Origin: Deltaproteobacteria bacterium
GTDB taxonomy: Bacteria > Desulfobacterota > Desulfarculia > Adiutricales > Adiutricaceae
Length of the DNA: 5,608 nucleotides
NCBI GenBank assembly: GCA_031269135.1
Contig: JAISZP010000014.1
Location: 1-5,608, forward strand
Reading direction: 5' to 3'
In this document: in pieces, positions 5,336-5,608 of the stretch
Numbering within the stretch: the first letter of the stretch is position 1
How the letters are laid out: every line of letters begins with the position of its first letter
Position numbers and translations under genes: made by a program
Notes under the pieces: model-generated
Databases searched by the model: none
The model's input: only the letters and a program-made list of their open reading frames with translations
Told to the model about the DNA's origin: nothing

Positions 5336-5440
5336 GAGGCTTGTAAAAGCCTATCGGGTCAAAGCGCATCTTGTAAAAGTCCATCTTTTGAAAACTTTGC
5401 TTTTAAAACCTTTTCTTGCAAAAATTTTCATGTAAGACCT
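5336..5440. repeat. Degenerate 15-bp tandem array, seven units
   Basis: Seven successive 15-base units begin at 5336, 5351, 5366, 5381, 5396, 5411 and 5426. Most share a core like TCTTGTAAAA followed by a purine/pyrimidine pair. In the + frame they read as five-residue blocks EACKS, LSGQS, ASCKS, PSFEN, FAFKT, FSCKN, FHVRP, with Cys or Phe at the centre and Lys or Glu next. The copies have diverged considerably but the period is exact. The frame has only a TTG start (5291) without a good ribosome binding site, so coding is doubtful. Confidence 0.6.
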
Positions 5441-5474
5441 TTTCTCGACCGGCAAAACGTCGAGAGTCAGCAAC

Positions 5475-5608
5475 GCCGACCATAGATTAAAGGCCGACCA
5501 TAGATCAAAGACCGACCATAGATCAAAGATCGACCATAGATCAAAGACCGACCATAGATTTAAAGGCCAACCATAGTTCAAAGGCCGACCATAGATCAAA
5601 GGCCAACC
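5475..5608. repeat. 18-bp tandem array, seven units plus partial, running off the window
   Basis: The consensus is GCCGACCATAGATCAAAG. Units start at 5475, 5493, 5511, 5529, 5547, 5566, 5584 and 5602 (the last is cut after seven bases by the window end). Units differ mostly at the first two bases and around GATC; unit 5 has one extra T (19 bases) and unit 6 has GTTC for GATC. Copies are directly adjacent with no unique spacers, so it is a minisatellite-type array, not CRISPR. No ATG-initiated frame with a ribosome binding site runs through it. Confidence 0.9.

Larger units (their letters stand above)
5223..5608. other. Repeat-rich non-coding end of the window
   Basis: After the nifS stop there is no supported gene. 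A TATAAT (5225-5230) lies immediately after the stop but lacks a convincing -35. Bases 5223-5335 show no other structure I can support, and no terminator is visible behind nifS. From 5336 on, the sequence is two tandem arrays (15-bp then 18-bp) separated by 5441-5474, which contains a small hairpin CTCGAC/GTCGAG (5444-5449 with 5459-5464). Open frames here (5291-5485 with a TTG start on +, and one on the - strand through the 18-bp array) are side effects of repeat units divisible by three. Confidence 0.6.

Noticed and set aside
5351..5599. Open frame on the - strand encoding hexapeptide repeats (FDLWSV-like)
   Set aside because: The frame stays open only because the 18-base unit is divisible by three; it uses a TTG start at the window edge and has no supporting initiation signal.
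5475..5608. CRISPR array
   Set aside because: Units are directly adjacent without unique spacers and no cas gene is present.

Overview
The window reads as a chromosomal segment of an anaerobic, Gram-negative bacterium, with all recognisable genes on the + strand. The outer-membrane chaperone homologue (SurA type) with a signal peptide implies a periplasm. The SPASM-type radical SAM tail resembles the Ahb/NirJ alternative-heme enzymes, and the LUD protein and NifS-type desulfurase also fit an anaerobe. Together they suggest a Desulfobacterota (deltaproteobacterial) or similar lineage. That placement is inference; the window has no rRNA or other decisive marker.

Layout: (1) 3-182, the C-terminal end of a radical SAM/SPASM protein, closed by a terminator-like hairpin whose loop holds the stop codon. 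(2) 183-328, a short gap with a GC-only hairpin and a 13-bp tandem repeat. (3) 329-922, a complete LUD-domain (LutC/YkgG-like) protein with a C-terminal cysteine cluster, followed by a weak terminator-like hairpin. (4) 923-1781, a gap of about 860 bases with no convincing gene; it holds a good promoter candidate, hairpins, a 22-bp tandem repeat and a strongly AT-rich 3' part leading into (5) 1782-2840, a SurA/PpiC-family periplasmic protein lacking both parvulin histidines. (6) 3036-3839, a RodZ-like membrane protein (cytoplasmic HTH, one membrane helix, Q/P linker, C-terminal beta domain). (7) 3840-4001, a spacer with an imperfect inverted repeat and a perfect 18-bp stem followed by TTTT, ending just before the next start codon. 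(8) 4002-5222, a NifS/IscS-family cysteine desulfurase. (9) 5223-5608, a gap with two adjacent tandem arrays, a degenerate 15-bp one and a clear 18-bp one that runs off the window.

The genes do not form one obvious pathway: SurA and RodZ belong to envelope biogenesis and cell shape, NifS to sulfur mobilisation, LUD and radical SAM to anaerobic redox or cofactor metabolism. The most notable observation is that the NifS homologue has Asn (N211) exactly where the PLP-binding lysine should be, while the catalytic Cys, His, Asp and Gln remain. It also has Val for the usual Glu in the NNEhG motif. The second theme is the density of short tandem duplications outside genes (13, 22, 14, 15 and 18 bp units). 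I see no CRISPR array, tRNA, rRNA, insertion sequence or defence system.
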